Source: Lachnospiraceae bacterium (GTDB lineage Bacteria; Bacillota_A; Clostridia; Lachnospirales; Lachnospiraceae). Taken from it: DNA of 18,539 bases. Shown here piece after piece: positions 16,089-18,539 of the stretch; positions within the stretch are counted from its first letter, which is position 1, and each line of letters begins with the position of its first letter. The notes under the pieces are model-generated. The model made no database searches. It worked only from the letters and a program-made list of their open reading frames with translations, and was not told where the DNA came from. Where the stretch lies: positions 1 through 18,539 of the forward strand of contig JAFZRD010000168.1 of assembly GCA_017620055.1 (NCBI GenBank), read 5' to 3'. The position numbers and the translations under genes are program-made.

Positions 16089-16119
16089 CTTGCATAAAAC
16101 TACAATATCTTGTTGCAAG
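16089..16119 (+). promoter_or_regulatory. Inverted repeat overlapping the deacetylase promoter -35
   Basis: CTTGCA at 16089-16094 and TGCAAG at 16114-16119 form a six-base inverted repeat, 25 bases apart start to start, with the right arm covering the -35. This could be a repressor operator or chance; no factor is suggested. Confidence 0.25.
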
Positions 16120-16141
16120 CGGGTATAAAAACCTCTATAAT
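16113..16141 (+). promoter_or_regulatory. Sigma-A type promoter of deacetylase/bactofilin unit
   Basis: TTGCAA at 16113-16118 and a perfect TATAAT at 16136-16141, with a 17-base spacer, form a near-consensus housekeeping promoter. Transcription would start near 16148, so the leader is only about 16 bases and the ATG at 16164 must be the real start; initiation at 16110 is excluded. Confidence 0.85.
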
Positions 16142-16163
16142 ATGTAACGTATGGGGGAAGGGT

Positions 16164-17096
16164 ATGCGTGTGCGAAGGTTGAAACAACTTCTCATATTCG
16201 GACCGTATGTGGTATTTCTGGTCGCGCTTGCCTTGTGTGTCGCACTGTTTATCATGATATCCGATGAGGATAAGAGGATAGACGCCATCGAAGAAGAGAT
16301 GGGACACATAACGATGAACCAGAACAGTCTTATCGAGAAGGTCAGCTCGGTCAATTCTTCCGTCGATGAACTCTCAAGCGCCGTAAGCGCGATCAGTAAT
16401 GAACTGTCGCTCATAGATATTGGGGCAATTGACAGGCAGAGCACGGGCGAGGGTGCCAGAACCGCATGGCCGAAAAAGGTCTATCTGACATTCGATGACG
16501 GCCCGAGCGCCAATACAGCCAAGATACTCGATATCCTCGACGAATACGATGTGAAGGGCAACTTCTTCGTAGTGGGGACGACCAATCCCGAACTTCAGGA
16601 GATGTATAAACGTATCGTTGATGAAGGCCACGTTCTGTGCATGCATTCATACTCTCACAAATACAACGAGATATACTCCTCGGTCAAAGCGTTCACCAAA
16701 GACCTCGACGAGATATCCTCGCTGCTATATGATGTCACGGGAGTCAAACCCGTTTATTACCGATTTCCGGGCGGCTCCAGCAACAGTGTGTCAAGGATCC
16801 CAATGAAGGAATTCATCAAGGTACTCGATGAGAGGGGACTGGTATACTTTGACTGGAACGTTGTCGCGGGGGATGCTACAAATCCCATGCTCCCCGCGGA
16901 CAAGATCATTGAGAACTCGCTTGCCGATCTTAATGAGTATGAGGAAGCCATGATACTGTTCCACGACCTGTCGAACAAGACGAGCACCGTGGAAGCGCTT
17001 CCGAAGATCATTGAAGCGATACAGGAGAGCGGGATCCCGATAGAGCCCATTGATGATACAACAATGACGATACAACACTATATTGTCGGGGATTAA
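16164..17096 (+). CDS. Membrane-anchored NodB polysaccharide deacetylase
   Basis: The 310 residues comprise an N-terminal membrane anchor (about 9-32), a coiled coil rich in Ser, Val and Ile heptads (about 36-82), and a NodB domain (about 100-290). All five deacetylase motifs are recognised: TFDDGPS with D111 and D112, H161-SYS-H165, the R200-FPGGSSN segment, FDWN around W231 and LFHDL around H267. Catalytic base D111 and metal ligands D112, H161 and H165 are intact, so activity is expected. The usual substrates in this family are peptidoglycan N-acetylglucosamine (PgdA-like) or other wall polymers; which applies is not readable. GGGGGA at 16153-16158 serves the ATG. The bactofilin gene follows after 29 bases with no terminator, so the two are likely co-transcribed. 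Confidence 0.9.
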   Translation: MRVRRLKQLLIFGPYVVFLVALALCVALFIMISDEDKRIDAIEEEMGHITMNQNSLIEKVSSVNSSVDELSSAVSAISNELSLIDIGAIDRQSTGEGARTAWPKKVYLTFDDGPSANTAKILDILDEYDVKGNFFVVGTTNPELQEMYKRIVDEGHVLCMHSYSHKYNEIYSSVKAFTKDLDEISSLLYDVTGVKPVYYRFPGGSSNSVSRIPMKEFIKVLDERGLVYFDWNVVAGDATNPMLPADKIIENSLADLNEYEEAMILFHDLSNKTSTVEALPKIIEAIQESGIPIEPIDDTTMTIQHYIVGD

Positions 17097-17125
17097 TTAA
17101 ATAATAATTGAATGGAGGAAGCAAA

Positions 17126-18142
17126 ATGAGTTTTTTCAAGGATTTTAAGGACGATCTTTCACAGGCGGTCAATGAACTGATGCCCGAAGAGGGCGGCGCT
17201 GCCGCTGCACCTCAGATGGTGGATACCATAACGGAATCCGCAGCGCCCATCGGACAGGATGATCTTGCCGAGCTTATCAAGGGTCTTGACGAGGCAGATG
17301 CTGCACCTGCGGCAGAGCCCATGTTTGAAGCTGCCAAGGAAAGCGCTCCCGCAGCTGTCGAGCCTGCACCGGCACCCGCTCCCGCACCTGTGGCAGAGCC
17401 TGTAGCCGCGGCACCCGAACCGGCACAGGTCGAGATCCCCGTATATACGGAAGAGATCAAGCCGGCCGCAGAGCCCGTGTTCGCACCCGAACCCGTCAAG
17501 GACGAAGCTCCGAAGCCGGTAGTTGAACCCATATTTGCTCCCGAGCCTGAGGCACCTGCTCCCGCTACAACGGTAACAGAGCCTATATTCTCACAGGAAG
17601 CTCCCAAGGCCGAAGTTCCCAATCAGGTTACGGAGCCCATATTCTCACAGACACAGGAAGCTCCCGCTCCGATCAACACGATCGCCGAGGGTGCAAACGA
17701 GACCGGTGTCATCCCTAACGGAATGACTGTCACCGGTGACATACAGACGAACGGATCGCTCGATATCATGGGAACGGTTAAGGGTAACGTTACGGTTGCC
17801 GGCAAGCTTAACATCACGGGTAACATAGAAGGCGATTCCAAGGCTGAAGAGATTTTCGCCGACGGCGCACGTATCATAGGTGAAGTTGTTTCCAACGGAT
17901 CGATCAAGGTCGGACAGAGTACCGTGATCAAAGGCAACATGTCCGCAACGAGTGCGGTCCTTGCCGGTGCCGTTAAGGGCGATATCGATGTCAGAGGTCC
18001 CGTTGTTCTTGATTCCACATCGATCATCATGGGCAACATCAAGAGCAAATCGATCCAGATCAACAACGGTGCAGCCATCGAAGGTCTGTGCTCTCAGTGC
18101 TACGCAGAGGTCAGCCCTTCAAGTTTCTTTACGGAAGGTTAA
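17126..18142 (+). CDS. Bactofilin (polymer-forming cytoskeletal protein) with long Pro-rich arm
   Basis: The 338 residues begin with an amphipathic helix (SFFKDFKDDLSQAVNELM, about 2-19), a possible membrane-binding element. A Pro/Ala/Glu-rich arm (about 58-190) contains four tandem 18-residue repeats (116-187). A bactofilin beta-helix (about 195-325) built of short turns (GDIQTNGSLDIMGTVKGNV and similar) follows. Bactofilins self-polymerise into non-nucleotide filaments that organise wall enzymes; in Bacillus subtilis bactofilins are needed for flagellar hook formation. GGAGGA at 17114-17119 is 6 bases from the ATG at 17126, and that is preferred over an in-frame TTG at 17108. Two Cys near the end (322, 325) are unusual. 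The long repeated arm is atypical for the family and may recruit partners. The neighbour is a membrane-bound deacetylase; functional pairing is inferred. Confidence 0.88.
   Translation: MSFFKDFKDDLSQAVNELMPEEGGAAAAPQMVDTITESAAPIGQDDLAELIKGLDEADAAPAAEPMFEAAKESAPAAVEPAPAPAPAPVAEPVAAAPEPAQVEIPVYTEEIKPAAEPVFAPEPVKDEAPKPVVEPIFAPEPEAPAPATTVTEPIFSQEAPKAEVPNQVTEPIFSQTQEAPAPINTIAEGANETGVIPNGMTVTGDIQTNGSLDIMGTVKGNVTVAGKLNITGNIEGDSKAEEIFADGARIIGEVVSNGSIKVGQSTVIKGNMSATSAVLAGAVKGDIDVRGPVVLDSTSIIMGNIKSKSIQINNGAAIEGLCSQCYAEVSPSSFFTEG
17471..17686 (+). repeat. Four 54-base tandem repeats in the bactofilin Pro-rich arm
   Basis: EP[V/I]F starts recur exactly every 18 residues, at residues 116, 134, 152 and 170, followed by Ala/Pro/Glu/Gln/Ser-rich positions. 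Copies 3 and 4 both begin EPIFSQ and copies 1 and 2 share FAPEP. A fifth, isolated EPMF lies earlier at residues 64-67. The spacing is exact but DNA identity is imperfect, consistent with older duplication with selection for the EPxF core. Confidence 0.8.
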
Positions 18143-18155
18143 TACAGGTTGATAT

Positions 18156-18539
18156 ATGAAGAGAGTATTGCTGAAGCTTAGCGGCGAGGCGCTTGCCGGT
18201 GACAAGAAGACCGGATTCGACGAAGATACCGTAAGAGCAGTGGCAGTTCAGGTCAAAGAACTTGTCTCGTCAGGAACGCAGGTCGGTATAGTGATAGGCG
18301 GCGGGAACTTCTGGAGAGGCAGGAGCAGCGAGAGGATCGACCGTACAAAGGCCGATCAGATCGGGATGCTCGCAACCGTAATGAACTGCATTTACGTATC
18401 CGAGATATTCAGATCCGAAGGGATGAAGACGAACATACTCACACCGTTCGAGATCGGAAGCTTCACGAAGCTGTTTTCAAAGGATCGGGCCAATAAATAC
18501 TTCGAAAAGGGTATGGTCGTATTCTTTGCGGGAGGTACC
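18156..18539 (+). CDS. pyrH: UMP kinase PyrH (3' end outside window)
   Basis: PyrH phosphorylates UMP to UDP in pyrimidine nucleotide synthesis. The 128 visible codons begin MKRVLLKLSGEALAG, contain GGGNFWRGR around residues 48-56 and ADQIGMLATVMN, and end in FAGGT. These match the N-terminal half of the bacterial UMP kinase family (usually about 240 residues). The ATG is 13 bases after the bactofilin stop with a modest AGGT (18146-18149) upstream, so it is likely part of the same transcript. In Bacillus pyrH follows rpsB and tsf; neither is here. Confidence 0.95.
   Translation, partial: MKRVLLKLSGEALAGDKKTGFDEDTVRAVAVQVKELVSSGTQVGIVIGGGNFWRGRSSERIDRTKADQIGMLATVMNCIYVSEIFRSEGMKTNILTPFEIGSFTKLFSKDRANKYFEKGMVVFFAGGT

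Noticed and set aside
16110..16163. Upstream TTG extension of the deacetylase
   Set aside because: The TTG lies before the TATAAT at 16136-16141, so it would not be in the mRNA; the extension has no ribosome site, and the ATG at 16164 has one.
17108..17125. TTG start for the bactofilin
   Set aside because: It would read through the GGAGGA (17114-17119) that serves the ATG at 17126.
1..18539. CRISPR array, tRNA, rRNA, insertion sequence or prophage gene
   Set aside because: No direct-repeat/spacer pattern, no cloverleaf, no transposase or integrase motif was seen in any frame.

Overview
This is an 18.5 kb stretch, about half G+C, with every supported gene on the + strand. Gene content and order (flhA-flhF-flhG-pilZ-cheB-cheA-cheW-cheC-cheD-fliA-fapA) are those of the long flagellar/chemotaxis operon of motile Firmicutes. 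The presence of CheC, CheD, FlhF/FlhG and a FapA, plus the style of the small accessory proteins, points to a flagellated clostridium, probably Lachnospiraceae. This placement is inferred from gene content only, and I cannot name a genus.

Region 1 (1-9546) is the export/chemotaxis block. It holds the 3' part of flhA, the polar/peritrichous placement pair flhF-flhG, a c-di-GMP binding YcgR-like PilZ protein, and cheB, cheA, cheW, cheC and cheD. The genes abut or overlap (TAAATG, ATGA and similar junctions), so they are almost certainly one transcript with translational coupling. Catalytic residues are intact in all of them.

Region 2 (9568-15196) starts with a small acidic membrane protein, then the flagellar sigma factor (fliA/sigD) and fapA. 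After these comes a run of poorly characterised genes: a small soluble protein, a membrane-anchored coiled-coil protein with a C-terminal helix-turn-helix (in the position of Bacillus swrB), a membrane-anchored protein with a roughly 115-residue Thr-Pro repeat and a small MltG-like domain, and a seven-pass membrane protein. They follow the operon with gaps of 1-31 bases.

Region 3 (15197-18539) breaks the operon. A CAP/SCP-family exported protein has its own sigma-A type promoter with an AT-rich upstream stretch, a hairpin in its 5' leader and a strong intrinsic terminator. A second near-consensus promoter drives a membrane-anchored NodB polysaccharide deacetylase. It is followed without a visible terminator by a bactofilin with a repeated Pro-rich arm, and then by the 5' part of pyrH (UMP kinase).

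Taken together, the window couples flagellum building and its control (export gate, placement, sigma factor, c-di-GMP brake, receptor methylation/adaptation) to a set of envelope genes (MltG-like domain, CAP protein, deacetylase, bactofilin). The bactofilin and the deacetylase could shape or open peptidoglycan for flagellar insertion; this is an inference. The least described part is 12288-15196 together with 16164-18142.
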